Below, one piece after another: positions 48,301-57,351 of a DNA stretch of 64,000 nt; the stretch's first letter is position 1; every line of letters starts with the position of its first letter. The translations under genes and the position numbers were made by a program. Origin of the DNA: Hydrogenophaga sp. PAMC20947 (lineage in GTDB: Bacteria; Pseudomonadota; Gammaproteobacteria; Burkholderiales; Burkholderiaceae_C); contig NZ_CP039252.1 in NCBI RefSeq assembly GCF_004795855.1, positions 930,001 to 994,000 on the forward strand, read 5' to 3'. Below the pieces are notes generated by a model that was not told where the DNA came from, ran no database searches, and saw nothing but the letters and a program-made list of their open reading frames with translations.

Positions 48301-49611
48301 ATGCAGGCATTGAATCGATCTGATTGGCATCCTTCGCGGCGGACTCTCCTGACCCAGGCCACCGCTCTTTCCCTGACGGCGCTTCCCTTGGCGGATGCGC
48401 TGGCCCAGTTTCGGGTAGAAGTCTCCGGGGTGGGCATGACCCAGATCCCGTTCTCGGCCGTGACGTTTCGCGACAACGGCATGGCGAGTGAGGACATGGC
48501 GGCCATTGTTCGCGCCGACCTCGAGCGCAGTGGGCAGTTCCGGTTTGTTGAGCCCTTGCCTGGCGGCATGGATGAAAATTCCCGGCCCGATCTCGCTCCT
48601 TGGCGTGCCAAATCCAGTGATGCGCTGTTGACAGGCAGCATCTCCAAACTGTCGGACGGCCGTTTCGATGTGCGTTTTCGCTTGTGGGACGTCGTGCGTG
48701 GGCAGGATCTCGGCGGCCTGAGCTACCCGGCCAGCGCGGCTGAATTGCGCCTGGCCGCTCACAAGATCGCCGATTTTGTGTACGAGAAACTCACTGGTGA
48801 GAAGGGTGTGTTTGCGACCCGCATCGCCTATGTGTCCAAAGCAGGGCAACGCCACACGCTGCTGGTCGCCGATTCGGATGGCGAAAACGCCCGGGCCGCA
48901 TTGACCAGCGCAGAACCCATCATCTCCCCCAGCTGGGCCCCGGGCGGCCGTCAGCTGGCTTACGTGTCGTTCGAGTCGCGCAAACCCGTGATCTATTCGC
49001 ACGATGTGGCCACTGGCAAGCGCCGTTTGCTGGCCAATTTCCGTGGCTCCAACAGTGCACCCACCTGGTCGCCCGATGGGCGGCAGTTGGTGGCGACCTT
49101 GTCTATTTCGGGGAATGCGCAGATTTATGCCATGGATGCCGATGGCGGTTCGCCCAAGCGCCTGAGCCAGTCCAGCAGCATCGATACCGAGCCCGCGTTC
49201 AGCGCAGATGGCAACACGATTTTCTTCGTGAGCGATCGCGGCGGTTCGCCACAGATCTACCGCATGGGTGCTCAAGGCGGTAACCCTCAGCGTGTCACGT
49301 TTGCGGGCAGCTACAACATTTCGCCGTCGCCCAGCCCTGATGGTCGCTGGCTGGCCTTTATCTCCCGTGTCGGTGGGGGGTTCAAGCTCCACGTCATGGA
49401 GCTGTCTACCGGGACCGTGACCGCACTCAGCGACACCAGCGCCGATGAGAGCCCCAGCTTTTCGCCCAACAGCCGTCTGATCATTTACGCCACCCGCGAT
49501 CGCGGTCAGGAGGCATTGATGACCAGCACCGTGGACGGCCGTATCAAGACACGCCTGGCGAGTGCGCGAGGCGACATCCGCGAGCCCGAATGGGGCCCGT
49601 ATGCCCGTTGA
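48301..49611 (+). CDS. tolB: Tol-Pal system beta-propeller protein TolB
   Basis: A 436-residue periplasmic protein. The N-terminus 'HPSRRTLLTQATALSLTALPLADALA' is a signal peptide with an RR pair. The N-domain ('FRVEVSGVGMTQIPFSAVTF', 'DALLTGSISKLSDGRFDVRFRLWD') is followed by a six-bladed propeller with repeated 'SPSWAPGGRQLAYVS', 'APTWSPDGRQLV', 'SPSPSPDGRWLAF' units. With Pal it helps constrict the outer membrane at division. tolQ, tolR and tolA are not upstream here. Confidence 0.96.
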   Translation: MQALNRSDWHPSRRTLLTQATALSLTALPLADALAQFRVEVSGVGMTQIPFSAVTFRDNGMASEDMAAIVRADLERSGQFRFVEPLPGGMDENSRPDLAPWRAKSSDALLTGSISKLSDGRFDVRFRLWDVVRGQDLGGLSYPASAAELRLAAHKIADFVYEKLTGEKGVFATRIAYVSKAGQRHTLLVADSDGENARAALTSAEPIISPSWAPGGRQLAYVSFESRKPVIYSHDVATGKRRLLANFRGSNSAPTWSPDGRQLVATLSISGNAQIYAMDADGGSPKRLSQSSSIDTEPAFSADGNTIFFVSDRGGSPQIYRMGAQGGNPQRVTFAGSYNISPSPSPDGRWLAFISRVGGGFKLHVMELSTGTVTALSDTSADESPSFSPNSRLIIYATRDRGQEALMTSTVDGRIKTRLASARGDIREPEWGPYAR

Positions 49612-49674
49612 GTCGCATTTGTTCGGCCCTTATTTTTTTCTCATTTTTCCATCGATCCAGAAAGGGACCCCCGC

Positions 49675-50259
49675 ATGATCAATACCCATCTTTCCGCCAC
49701 CGCTGACGCCCGCTCGAGCACCATTCGCACCTGGACTTTGCGCCTGGCCGGCTTGGCGGTGGTTGTCAGCCTGGCTGCTTGCAGCTCAGGCGTGAAGCTG
49801 GATGAGGTACCCGTCAAGGATCTCAATTCTGGCTCGGCCACCCAGGGTCAAGGCGCGAACGGCTCTGGAGCCGCTGCCAACGGCGTGGCCGCGGTCGAAG
49901 TGCCGGGTAGCAACCTGCAGCAGCCCGATGCCATGGCTCGCACCGTGTACTTTGATTACGACAGTTTTGAAGTTCGCGCTGAATACACGGCCACACTCGA
50001 AGCCAACGCCCGTTACCTCAAGGCAGACGCAAATCGCAGGTTGGCCCTGGAAGGCCACACCGACGAACGCGGTGGTCGCGAGTACAACCTGGCACTTGGT
50101 CAGAAGCGCGCAGAAGCCGTGCGCCGGTCGATGTCGTTGCTGGGCGTGAGCGAAGCCCAAATGGAGCCGGTGAGCTTCGGTGAGGAAAAACCCGCAGCCT
50201 TTGGTTTCGACGAAGAGTCGTTTGCCAAAAACCGCCGCGTTGAGCTGACCTACCGTTGA
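49675..50259 (+). CDS. pal: Peptidoglycan-associated lipoprotein Pal
   Basis: A 194-residue lipoprotein. A signal peptide with lipobox LAAC (Cys at about residue 41) is followed by a Gly/Ala/Ser-rich linker and an OmpA-type peptidoglycan-binding domain ('TVYFDYDSFEVRAEYTATLEAN', 'LEGHTDERGGREYNLALGQKRA', 'FAKNRRVELTY'). It tethers the outer membrane to the cell wall and pairs with TolB. Confidence 0.96.
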   Translation: MINTHLSATADARSSTIRTWTLRLAGLAVVVSLAACSSGVKLDEVPVKDLNSGSATQGQGANGSGAAANGVAAVEVPGSNLQQPDAMARTVYFDYDSFEVRAEYTATLEANARYLKADANRRLALEGHTDERGGREYNLALGQKRAEAVRRSMSLLGVSEAQMEPVSFGEEKPAAFGFDEESFAKNRRVELTYR

Positions 50260-50273
50260 AACTGTTGCGCCCC

Positions 50274-51068
50274 ATGACACTGAACGTTCGATCTTTGTCT
50301 TCTGCTTTGGCCGCCCTCGGGTTGGCCGGGGCAGCCTTGTGGCCGCTGCAAGCCCATGCCCTCTTCGAAGACGATGAGGCCCGCAAGGCCCTCATCGAGC
50401 TGCGCAACCGGTTTGACGCACATCGGCAAGCCACTGAGAGCACCTTGTCGCGCTTGCGCGATGAGTCGCGCGAAGGCAGTGTCACGGAGCAGCGCAGTTT
50501 GCTGGAGATGGCCAATCAAAACGAGCAGTTGCGCGCCGAGATCGCCCGTTTGCGCGGGCAGGTGGAGCAGCTGACTCAGGATGTGGCGCAAGTTCAGAAG
50601 CAGCAGAAAGACGTGCAAGCCGGGGTGGACGAGCGCTTGCGCAAAGTTGAACCCGCGACCGTCAATCTGGACGGGCGGGAGTTCGCCGTGGTGCCAGAGG
50701 AAAAACGGGATTTTGATGCGGCGATGGCGCTCTTGCGCGGCGCTGAGTTTGGTCCTGCTTCCGCCTCGTTTGGCGGCTTCTTGAAACGTTATCCATCGTC
50801 GGGCTACCTGCCATCGGCGTTGTACTGGCTGGGCAATGCCCACTACGCCAACCGCGCGTACAAGGAGTCGATTGCCAGCCATCGGCGATTGGTCACCGAA
50901 TTTCCGGACCATCTGCGCACGCCCGAAGCGCTGTTGGCCATGGCCAACAGCCAGATCGAGCTGAAAGACACCAAAGCCGCCGAGCGCACATTGGCGACCT
51001 TGCTGAAAAATCACCCCAACTCTGAAGCCGCGGCCGCTGGCCGCGAACGGCTGGCCCGCTTGCGCTGA
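50274..51068 (+). CDS. cpoB: Tol-Pal system protein CpoB (YbgF)
   Basis: A 264-residue periplasmic coordinator of peptidoglycan synthesis and outer-membrane constriction. Signal peptide 'LAALGLAGAALWPLQAHA' is followed by a coiled coil (about 30-110, heptad-like 'LRAEIARLRGQVEQLTQDVAQVQ') and a TPR domain ('YLPSALYWLGNAHYANRAYKESIASHRRLV', 'ALLAMANSQIELKDTKAAERTL'). I prefer ATG 50274; a TTG at 50256 overlapping the pal stop is possible. Confidence 0.93.
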   Translation: MTLNVRSLSSALAALGLAGAALWPLQAHALFEDDEARKALIELRNRFDAHRQATESTLSRLRDESREGSVTEQRSLLEMANQNEQLRAEIARLRGQVEQLTQDVAQVQKQQKDVQAGVDERLRKVEPATVNLDGREFAVVPEEKRDFDAAMALLRGAEFGPASASFGGFLKRYPSSGYLPSALYWLGNAHYANRAYKESIASHRRLVTEFPDHLRTPEALLAMANSQIELKDTKAAERTLATLLKNHPNSEAAAAGRERLARLR

Positions 51069-51149
51069 AGGGTCTCACGCTCTTTCGGCTGGGAGGTCCT
51101 GCCCCTGCCAGACCGAAGGCCATTGGGCATCTCCTTACAATTGGCGCCC

Positions 51150-52262
51150 ATGGAAATCGCTGCCCTTCAAAATTTGCAAACCCAGGTCCTGCTGGCCGCA
51201 TTCGCGGTCGCAGTGGCTTTTGGGTTTATTGCCCAACGCACCCAGTTTTGTACGATGGGGGCCATCAGCGACATCGTCAACATGGGCGCCTGGACGCGCA
51301 TGCGGATGTGGGGCATGGCGGTTGGTGTGGCCATGGTGTGCTTTTACCTGATGGGCTGGCTGGGCTGGATCGACACCGCCAACACCATCTACTCTTCCGG
51401 GCGCGTAATCTGGTTGTCTGCCCTGGTCGGCGGTTTGCTGTTTGGCTTCGGGATGGTCCTGGCCTCGGGGTGCGGCAGCAAGACACTGGTGCGCATCGGG
51501 GCCGGTAGCCTGAAATCCTTGGTCGTGTTTTTTGTCATGGGATTTTCGGCCTACGCCACGCTCAGTGGCATTCTGGCGGTGGTGCGGGTGAACACCCTCG
51601 ATCAAGTGGTATTCACCATCGCTGCGGGCGGTACTTTGCCGATGTGGCTCAGCGCAACGCTCAACATCGCCCCCTCTCAGACGGGGTTGCTGGCTGCCGC
51701 ATTGATCGGCGGCGGTCTGATGGTGTGGGCGCTGTCCAGCCCCGCGTTTCGCGAGCGCGAAAACCTTTTGGGCGGTGTTGGCCTTGGCCTCACCGTGGCC
51801 GCCATGTGGTGGGTGAGCGGCCATCTCGCTTTTGTGGCGGAACACCCGTTGACGCTCGAACCCGCTTACCTGGCAACCGACACGGGTCGCCTGGAGTCGT
51901 TGACTTTCACCGCCCCCATGGCCTACGCGCTGGACTGGTTGATTTTGTTCAGCGACGCCTCCAACCTGCTGACGATTGGTGTGGTGTCGGTGGCGGGAGT
52001 GGTCACTGGCGCTTTTGTTCAAAGCGTCATGAGCAAGTCATTTCGGTGGGAAGGTTTTCGCAGCACCCAGGACACTGCCTTGCACATGGTGGGCGCGTTC
52101 TGCATGGGTGTGGGTGGCGTGACGGCATTGGGCTGTACGGTGGGGCAGGGCATGTCGGGCCTGTCCACGCTCAGCTTGACCAGCGTGATTGCCGTGTCCG
52201 GAATCGTCCTCGGCGCCATCCTGGCCCTGCGGTTTCAGATCTGGTTGCTTGATCGTGAATGA
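51150..52262 (+). CDS. YeeE/YedE family sulfur-compound transporter
   Basis: A 370-residue membrane protein with about nine to ten hydrophobic segments. Conserved Cys-containing motifs of the thiosulfate-transporter family are seen: 'AQRTQFCTMGAISD' near the N-terminus, 'LASGCGSKTLVRIG' in the middle and 'ALGCTVGQGMSG' near the C-terminus. Family members such as TsuA carry thiosulfate through a relay of such cysteines. The stop overlaps the region of the tcdA start, so the two may be co-transcribed. Confidence 0.9.
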   Translation: MEIAALQNLQTQVLLAAFAVAVAFGFIAQRTQFCTMGAISDIVNMGAWTRMRMWGMAVGVAMVCFYLMGWLGWIDTANTIYSSGRVIWLSALVGGLLFGFGMVLASGCGSKTLVRIGAGSLKSLVVFFVMGFSAYATLSGILAVVRVNTLDQVVFTIAAGGTLPMWLSATLNIAPSQTGLLAAALIGGGLMVWALSSPAFRERENLLGGVGLGLTVAAMWWVSGHLAFVAEHPLTLEPAYLATDTGRLESLTFTAPMAYALDWLILFSDASNLLTIGVVSVAGVVTGAFVQSVMSKSFRWEGFRSTQDTALHMVGAFCMGVGGVTALGCTVGQGMSGLSTLSLTSVIAVSGIVLGAILALRFQIWLLDRE

Positions 52263-52266
52263 ATTG

Positions 52267-53112
52267 ATGCAAACACCCGGTGTCTCGTGTGAGGCTGTCG
52301 ATTTCGAGCGGCGATTCGGCGGCCTGCGTCGCCTCTATGGCGTGGCCGGCGCTCAGCGCATTTTTGATTCGCATGTGGTTGTGGTTGGCATCGGCGGTGT
52401 GGGCTCGTGGGCCGTTGAGGCACTGGCCCGCAGTGGGGTTAGGCGCCTGACGCTGATCGACCTTGATCACGTGTCCGAGTCCAATATCAACCGGCAGATC
52501 CACGCCATGGAGCCCACCCTGGGACAGGGCAAGGCTCAGGCCATGCGCGAACGCATTTCACTGTTCCACCCGGCCTGTGTGGTGGATGTGATTGAAGAAT
52601 TTGTTGACGCTGACAACTGGCCGTCGTTGCTCGGCTCCTTGACGCTGCCTGCCGGCACCTGGCCCGACGCTGTGATCGATGCTTGCGACCAGGTTCGCGC
52701 CAAGGCGGCTTTGGCTGCCTGGTCGCTGTCGATGGGCTTACCCATGGTGAGCGTCGGAGCCGCTGGGGGTAAAACGCTGGCCCATGCAATCGATGTGGGG
52801 GAGCTTGCACAAGTGACCCACGATCCTTTGCTGGCTCAGCTGCGCTACCGCTTGCGAAAACACCACGGCGCGGCGCGCACGGGTGCCATCGGTGTGGCCT
52901 GTGTGTTCAGCCGCGAAACGGTGCGCCCTCCCGATGCGTCGTGTGGCATTGAAGCGGGTGACAGTTCATTGAACTGTCACGGATATGGCTCGGTCGTCAG
53001 CGTCACCGCTGCCTTTGGCATGTGCGCTGCCGGGTGGGTGTTGAACGCCCTGTCTGCGAATTCTTCAACTTCTTTGAGTTCGGCTTTGAAAACGGGAAAA
53101 AAGACGCTATAA
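52267..53112 (+). CDS. tcdA: tRNA threonylcarbamoyladenosine dehydratase (TcdA)
   Basis: A 281-residue E1/ThiF-like enzyme that cyclises t6A37 to ct6A in tRNAs. The ATP-binding 'VVVVGIGGVGSWAVEALARSGV' leads to 'LTLIDLDHVSESNINRQIHA', 'VIDACDQVRAKAALAAW' and 'TGAIGVACVFSRE'. ATG 52267 is preferred; GTG 52255 is an alternative overlapping the upstream stop. The promoter of tRNA-Lys lies within its last codons. Confidence 0.92.
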   Translation: MQTPGVSCEAVDFERRFGGLRRLYGVAGAQRIFDSHVVVVGIGGVGSWAVEALARSGVRRLTLIDLDHVSESNINRQIHAMEPTLGQGKAQAMRERISLFHPACVVDVIEEFVDADNWPSLLGSLTLPAGTWPDAVIDACDQVRAKAALAAWSLSMGLPMVSVGAAGGKTLAHAIDVGELAQVTHDPLLAQLRYRLRKHHGAARTGAIGVACVFSRETVRPPDASCGIEAGDSSLNCHGYGSVVSVTAAFGMCAAGWVLNALSANSSTSLSSALKTGKKTL

Positions 53113-53113
53113 T
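53086..53113 (+). promoter_or_regulatory. Sigma-70 promoter of tRNA-Lys
   Basis: TTGAAA and TATAAT with a 16-base spacer, ending at 53113. It overlaps the 3' end of tcdA and lies about 45 bases before tRNA-Lys. Confidence 0.75.
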
Positions 53114-53158
53114 TTGAGGCTTCGCAGGGTAGTTAATTACTGCTTCAGCGAAAACAGT

Positions 53159-53234
53159 GGGACGTTAGCTCAGTTGGTAGAGCAGTGGACTTTTAATCCA
53201 TTTGTCGTGGGTTCGACCCCCGCACGTCCCACCA
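53159..53234 (+). tRNA. tRNA-Lys (anticodon TTT)
   Basis: A complete cloverleaf: acceptor GGGACGT/ACGTCCC, D-arm GCTC...GAGC, anticodon stem GTGGA/TCCAT with loop CTTTTAA (TTT), T-arm GTGGG-TTCGACC-CCCGC, discriminator A and encoded CCA at 53232-53234. Confidence 0.96.
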
Positions 53235-53241
53235 AAACATC

Positions 53242-53272
53242 AAGCCCTGATCGCAAGATCAGGGCTTTTTTG
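53242..53272 (+). terminator. Rho-independent terminator after tRNA-Lys
   Basis: Stem AAGCCCTGATC/GATCAGGGCTT with a short loop followed by T6, eight bases after the tRNA. Confidence 0.9.
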
Positions 53273-53384
53273 TTGGTCGATCGAAGGTGACTCCAGGGCA
53301 CTTGCAGTCGGGTCTGCTGGGTCACCAGACCCGACTGCGCAAGTGGGTGGCGGGGCCGAGCCTTTGAGAGCCGGGCCCCGACGT

Positions 53385-55451
53385 TCAGCCCCCCGCCACG
53401 GGCATGAGGGGCACGATCAGCAAGGCCACGATGTTGATGATCTTGATCAACGGGTTCACAGCCGGGCCAGCTGTGTCTTTGTAAGGGTCGCCCACGGTGT
53501 CTCCCGTGACAGCGGCCTTGTGGGCTTCGCTGCCCTTGCCACCATGGTGCCCGTCTTCGATGTATTTCTTGGCGTTGTCCCAGGCGCCACCGCCGGTGCA
53601 CATGGAAATCGCCACAAAGAGGCCCGTCACGATGGTGCCCATGAGCAAACCACCCAGTGCCTTGGGACCCAGGAGCATGCCGACCAGAATGGGCACCACG
53701 ACAGGCAGCAAACTGGGCACCACCATTTCCTTGATCGCGGCCGAAGTCAGCATGTCGACGGCGCGGCCATATTCGGGCTTGGCCGTGCCTTCCATGATGC
53801 CGGGGATCTCTTTGAATTGTCGACGGACTTCGACCACCACGGCACCCGCAGCGCGACCCACGGCCTCCATGGCCATGGCACCAAACAGGTAGGGGATCAA
53901 GCCGCCGATGAACAGGCCCACGATCACCATGGGATCACTGAGATCGAAAGTTACCGAGTGCCCGTAGGTGTCCAGCTTGTGGGTGTAATCGGCAAAGAGC
54001 ACCAGGGCCGCGAGGCCGGCTGATCCGATGGCATAACCTTTGGTGACGGCCTTGGTGGTGTTGCCCACAGCGTCGAGTGGATCCGTCACGTCGCGCACGC
54101 TGCTCGGGAGTTCGGCCATTTCGGCAATACCGCCCGCGTTGTCGGTGATGGGGCCGTAAGCATCAAGCGCCACCACGATGCCTGCCATGCTGAGCATCGA
54201 GGTGGCCGCGATCGCGATGCCGTACAAGCCGGCCAGGTTGTAAGCCAGCAAGATGGCCATACAAACGAACAGGACGGGCCACGCGGTTGATCGCATGGAC
54301 ACACCCAGGCCCGCAATGATGTTGGTGCCGTGTCCGGTGGTGGACGCCTGAGCAATGTGTTGCACGGGCGCGTATTGGGTGCCGGTGTAGAACTCTGTGA
54401 TCCAGACCAATGCGGCGGTGAGGACCAAGCCGACCGCGCAGGCGCCAAACAGGCGCATGTGGCTGCCGGTTTCGCTGATGGCGTTGTCGGGCATGACCAT
54501 GGAAGTCACAAAGTAGAACGCGATCAACGACAGAATGCCAGCGATGGCCAGGCCTTTGTAGAGCGCAGGCATCACGTTTTTCATCCCCGGGCTTGCTTTG
54601 ACAAAGAAGCATCCGATGATGGACGCAATGATCGACACGCCGCCCAGCGCAAGGGGGTAGAGCGCCGCCTCCATGGGCGCGCTGGTCACCATGAGGGCCC
54701 CCAGCACCATGGTGGCGATGAGCGTGACCGCATAGGTCTCGAACAGATCTGCGGCCATACCGGCGCAATCACCCACGTTGTCCCCCACGTTGTCGGCGAT
54801 CACGGCAGGGTTGCGGGGGTCATCTTCAGGAATACCCGCTTCGACCTTGCCCACAAGGTCTGCGCCCACATCGGCACCCTTGGTGAAGATGCCGCCGCCC
54901 AGCCGGGCAAAGATGGAAATCAGCGAGGAGCCAAACGCAAACCCGATCAAGGGATTGAGCAATTTGGCCAGTTCGGCACCTGTGCTGGCCGAGCCGGTGC
55001 TCAACAGGTAGATGAAGAACCCTGTCACGCCCAGCAGACCCAGCCCGACGACAAGCATGCCGGTGATGGCCCCCCCTCGAAACGCCACGTCCAACGCTGG
55101 CCCAATACCTTTGGTGGCGGCCTGCGCCGTGCGCACATTGGCCTTCACCGAAACGTTCATGCCGATAAATCCACAGGCACCGGAAAGGACCGCACCCAGT
55201 ACAAATCCCACACCGGTCTTGGCATCGAGAAACACCGCGATCAGCACGGCGAGCACCGCACCCACGATGCCAATGGTTTTGTATTGCCGGGCCAGGTAGG
55301 CGGCGGCGCCCATCTGAATAGCGCCAGCAATCTCCTGCATGCGCGGATTGCCGGGGTCCTGGGAAAGGATCCAGCTGCGAGACCAGAAACCATAGGCCAC
55401 GGCGATCAGCCCGCAAACCAGCGCGAATATGAGCGCAGATTGTCCAACCAT
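53385..55451 (-). CDS. hppA: Membrane-bound proton-translocating pyrophosphatase, K+-independent type
   Basis: A 688-residue integral-membrane pump with about sixteen hydrophobic segments, coupling pyrophosphate hydrolysis to proton export. Catalytic loops '[44 protein letters not shown]', '[18 protein letters not shown]' and '[22 protein letters not shown]' are intact. 'GNTTKA' carries Lys at residue 467, where K+-dependent enzymes have Ala, so this should be a K+-independent H+ pump. A strong AGGAGA precedes ATG 55451. It is divergent from the soluble pyrophosphatase gene. Confidence 0.95.
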   Translation of the reverse strand: MVGQSALIFALVCGLIAVAYGFWSRSWILSQDPGNPRMQEIAGAIQMGAAAYLARQYKTIGIVGAVLAVLIAVFLDAKTGVGFVLGAVLSGACGFIGMNVSVKANVRTAQAATKGIGPALDVAFRGGAITGMLVVGLGLLGVTGFFIYLLSTGSASTGAELAKLLNPLIGFAFGSSLISIFARLGGGIFTKGADVGADLVGKVEAGIPEDDPRNPAVIADNVGDNVGDCAGMAADLFETYAVTLIATMVLGALMVTSAPMEAALYPLALGGVSIIASIIGCFFVKASPGMKNVMPALYKGLAIAGILSLIAFYFVTSMVMPDNAISETGSHMRLFGACAVGLVLTAALVWITEFYTGTQYAPVQHIAQASTTGHGTNIIAGLGVSMRSTAWPVLFVCMAILLAYNLAGLYGIAIAATSMLSMAGIVVALDAYGPITDNAGGIAEMAELPSSVRDVTDPLDAVGNTTKAVTKGYAIGSAGLAALVLFADYTHKLDTYGHSVTFDLSDPMVIVGLFIGGLIPYLFGAMAMEAVGRAAGAVVVEVRRQFKEIPGIMEGTAKPEYGRAVDMLTSAAIKEMVVPSLLPVVVPILVGMLLGPKALGGLLMGTIVTGLFVAISMCTGGGAWDNAKKYIEDGHHGGKGSEAHKAAVTGDTVGDPYKDTAGPAVNPLIKIINIVALLIVPLMPVAGG

Positions 55452-55762
55452 AAAGAGTTCTCCTGCTTGTTTTTGACTTGGAGGGGGCAACGCTTGGAGG
55501 CGACCCCCGCTGCGTTGCTTCCTCGAGTCCTGGGCTGTGGTGGGATGCACACAACGGAGCAGGGCGATTGGCCAACGCTTTGAATTTAGCCTGTATTGCC
55601 TCACTTGGGCAGGCGTCTGGCAGAAGAAGTAAGGCTGGAATCAGTAAAATCAGGGTAAATCCCTGCAACGCGCAAACTTGCGTTGTCCCGAATCACCGGC
55701 TCCCTGGTGCTGTAGCGCCAGCGTGGGTCGCCTTGTTCTTCAACCTACTTTCTGAGAAGCCT
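55452..55762. promoter_or_regulatory. Divergent control region between hppA and ppa
   Basis: About 310 bases shared by the two pyrophosphatase genes, with no coding frame I can support. Two short hairpins lie back to back in the ppa leader: CAGGG-TAAAT-CCCTG at 55651-55665 and CAACGC-N8-GCGTTG at 55666-55685. Another inverted pair, GCAACGC/GCGTTGC, lies near 55488-55517. These could be operators or mRNA structures. Confidence 0.45.
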
Positions 55763-56311
55763 ATGTCTCTTGACAACGTCACCCCCGGCAAAAACGCGCC
55801 CGAAGCTTTCAACGTGGTCATCGAAATACCGATGAACGCCGACCCGATCAAATACGAGGTGGACAAGGAAACCGGCGCCATCTTTGTCGATCGTTTCATG
55901 AGCACCGCCATGCATTACCCGACCAACTATGGCTACGTCCCGCAGACGCTGTCGGGCGATGGCGATCCGGTGGATGTGCTGGTCATCACGCCGGTGCCGC
56001 TGATTCCGGGTGTGGTTGTGACCTGCCGCGCTATCGGTATCCTGATGATGGAAGACGAAGCTGGCGTGGACGGCAAGGTGTTGGCGGTGCCCGTCGACAA
56101 GATCTTGCCAATCTACACCCAGTGGCAAAAGCCCGAAGACATGAACCCCATGCGTCTGAACACGATCCAGCACTTCTTTGAGCACTACAAAGACCTGGAG
56201 CCCGGCAAATGGGTGAAGATTCTGGGCTGGGAAGGCAAAGACTCCGCCATCAAGGAAATCACCGACGGTATGGCCGCCTACAACAAGGAAAAGGCGAGCC
56301 AGAAGGCCTGA
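55763..56311 (+). CDS. ppa: Inorganic pyrophosphatase, soluble family I
   Basis: A 182-residue cytoplasmic pyrophosphatase. '[29 protein letters not shown]' opens the enzyme. The metal-binding acidic motif '[11 protein letters not shown]' (DPVDV) and '[15 protein letters not shown]' are diagnostic. It pulls biosynthetic reactions forward by removing PPi, whereas HppA, encoded divergently, saves part of that energy as a proton gradient. I chose ATG 55763; the open frame extends far upstream but without homology. Confidence 0.96.
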   Translation: MSLDNVTPGKNAPEAFNVVIEIPMNADPIKYEVDKETGAIFVDRFMSTAMHYPTNYGYVPQTLSGDGDPVDVLVITPVPLIPGVVVTCRAIGILMMEDEAGVDGKVLAVPVDKILPIYTQWQKPEDMNPMRLNTIQHFFEHYKDLEPGKWVKILGWEGKDSAIKEITDGMAAYNKEKASQKA

Positions 56312-56360
56312 TGTTTGAAGATGCGGCGGCAGCGCAAAGCCGCTAGCTGCCCGCGAAAGA

Positions 56361-56397
56361 ATGCCTGCACGGATTCACCGTGCAGGCATTTTTTTGT
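56361..56397. terminator. Terminator between ppa and the bactofilin operon
   Basis: Stem ATGCCTGCACGG/CCGTGCAGGCAT with a 5-base loop followed by T7, between convergent transcripts. Confidence 0.88.
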
Positions 56398-56450
56398 TTT
56401 GGCTCTGGTTGATGCACCAAAACCTGTTTTCGAGCTTTCGTGTTGGTGCC

Positions 56451-56855
56451 TCAGACGTGATCTGCGTCGATGTCCCCGCGGTATTCGATCTTGCCGCGCA
56501 CGCGGGCACGGGGGTGCATGTCGATCAGCTCGTCGTAGCTGGCATCGCCCAGCAGGGTGGCAGACCCCGTGATTTCCAGCGCTTTGCGGGCGATCACGGT
56601 ACCGATGACTTTGCCTTCAATGAAGACGTAGTCGGCTTCCAGTCGGGTGTTCTCGATCACGCCGGTGGCGCCCACATGCAGGGTGCCGCCGCTTTCAAAC
56701 GTGATATTGCCCTTGAGTTGCCCGTCGACTTTGATGCCTTGATCGCGGGTGGTGTGAAAATTGCCGTCGAAAACCGCACCTTCAGCGATCAGGCTGGTGA
56801 TGGCCGAGAGGCGTTCGGCTGGAACGAGGCGGGTGGAGGTCGGGTTTTGGCTCAT
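56451..56855 (-). CDS. Bactofilin family protein (bactofilin 3 of the cluster)
   Basis: A 134-residue bactofilin. The right-handed beta-helix core is seen as repeated short strands with Gly and Val/Ile ('SLIAEGAVFDGNF', 'IKVDGQLKGNITFESGGTLHVGATGVIENTRLEADYVFIEGKVIGTV'). Short unordered tails flank the core, as expected of polymerising bactofilins. It is last in a five-gene minus-strand run and starts four bases after the preceding gene stops. Bactofilins form cytoskeletal filaments on the inner membrane. Confidence 0.92.
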   Translation of the reverse strand: MSQNPTSTRLVPAERLSAITSLIAEGAVFDGNFHTTRDQGIKVDGQLKGNITFESGGTLHVGATGVIENTRLEADYVFIEGKVIGTVIARKALEITGSATLLGDASYDELIDMHPRARVRGKIEYRGDIDADHV

Positions 56856-56859
56856 GAAA

Positions 56860-57342
56860 TCAAGGCTCCTTGCTGTGCAACCAGTTTTCGGGTTTCAGAT
56901 GGGGTGTGAAAGGGGTGGCGGCGTCAGGGGTTGAAGCCGCCGGTAGGGCGGAAGGAACGTGGCGAGGCTGTGGCTGTAGAAGCGCAGCGTCTGGCCATGC
57001 CGGATCGAAGCGCAGTCTGACGCCAGGGTCGTCTTGCGCGGCCTTGGTCGGCATGGGTGCCGGTATGGATAGAGAGGGTGAAACCGGCATTTCGGCCGCC
57101 GTCTCGCTGGGCCAGCCCAAAACAACGCTCCATGTGAATGCCAACACAGCGATAGCGCCCAACGCAGGCAGGCCGTAGCGCCAGCCGAACCAGGCCAGCC
57201 ATCGCAGTGCAATGCGGCGCTTGGCGACCCAGCGGTCGCGTCGCCAGCTGGCTTGCAATGCGGACAGGCGCACAGCTTCCCCCTCCGGCACCAAAGGTGT
57301 CAGGGAGGGGGCAAGTGTTTTGGCAGATTGTCGCCACAGCAT
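56860..57342 (-). CDS. Single-pass membrane protein of the bactofilin cluster
   Basis: A 160-residue protein that I do not recognise. Residues 1-48 are basic and amphipathic ('ALQASWRRDRWVAKRRIALRW'), a transmembrane helix covers about 50-75 ('FGWRYGLPALGAIAVLAFTWSVVLGW'), and the remainder is a Pro/Ala-rich tail, probably periplasmic. It lies between two bactofilin genes with gaps of four and nine bases. The layout suggests a membrane partner that could tether bactofilin polymers to the envelope; that is inference. Confidence 0.82.
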   Translation of the reverse strand: MLWRQSAKTLAPSLTPLVPEGEAVRLSALQASWRRDRWVAKRRIALRWLAWFGWRYGLPALGAIAVLAFTWSVVLGWPSETAAEMPVSPSLSIPAPMPTKAAQDDPGVRLRFDPAWPDAALLQPQPRHVPSALPAASTPDAATPFTPHLKPENWLHSKEP

Positions 57343-57351
57343 GGAAAACCG

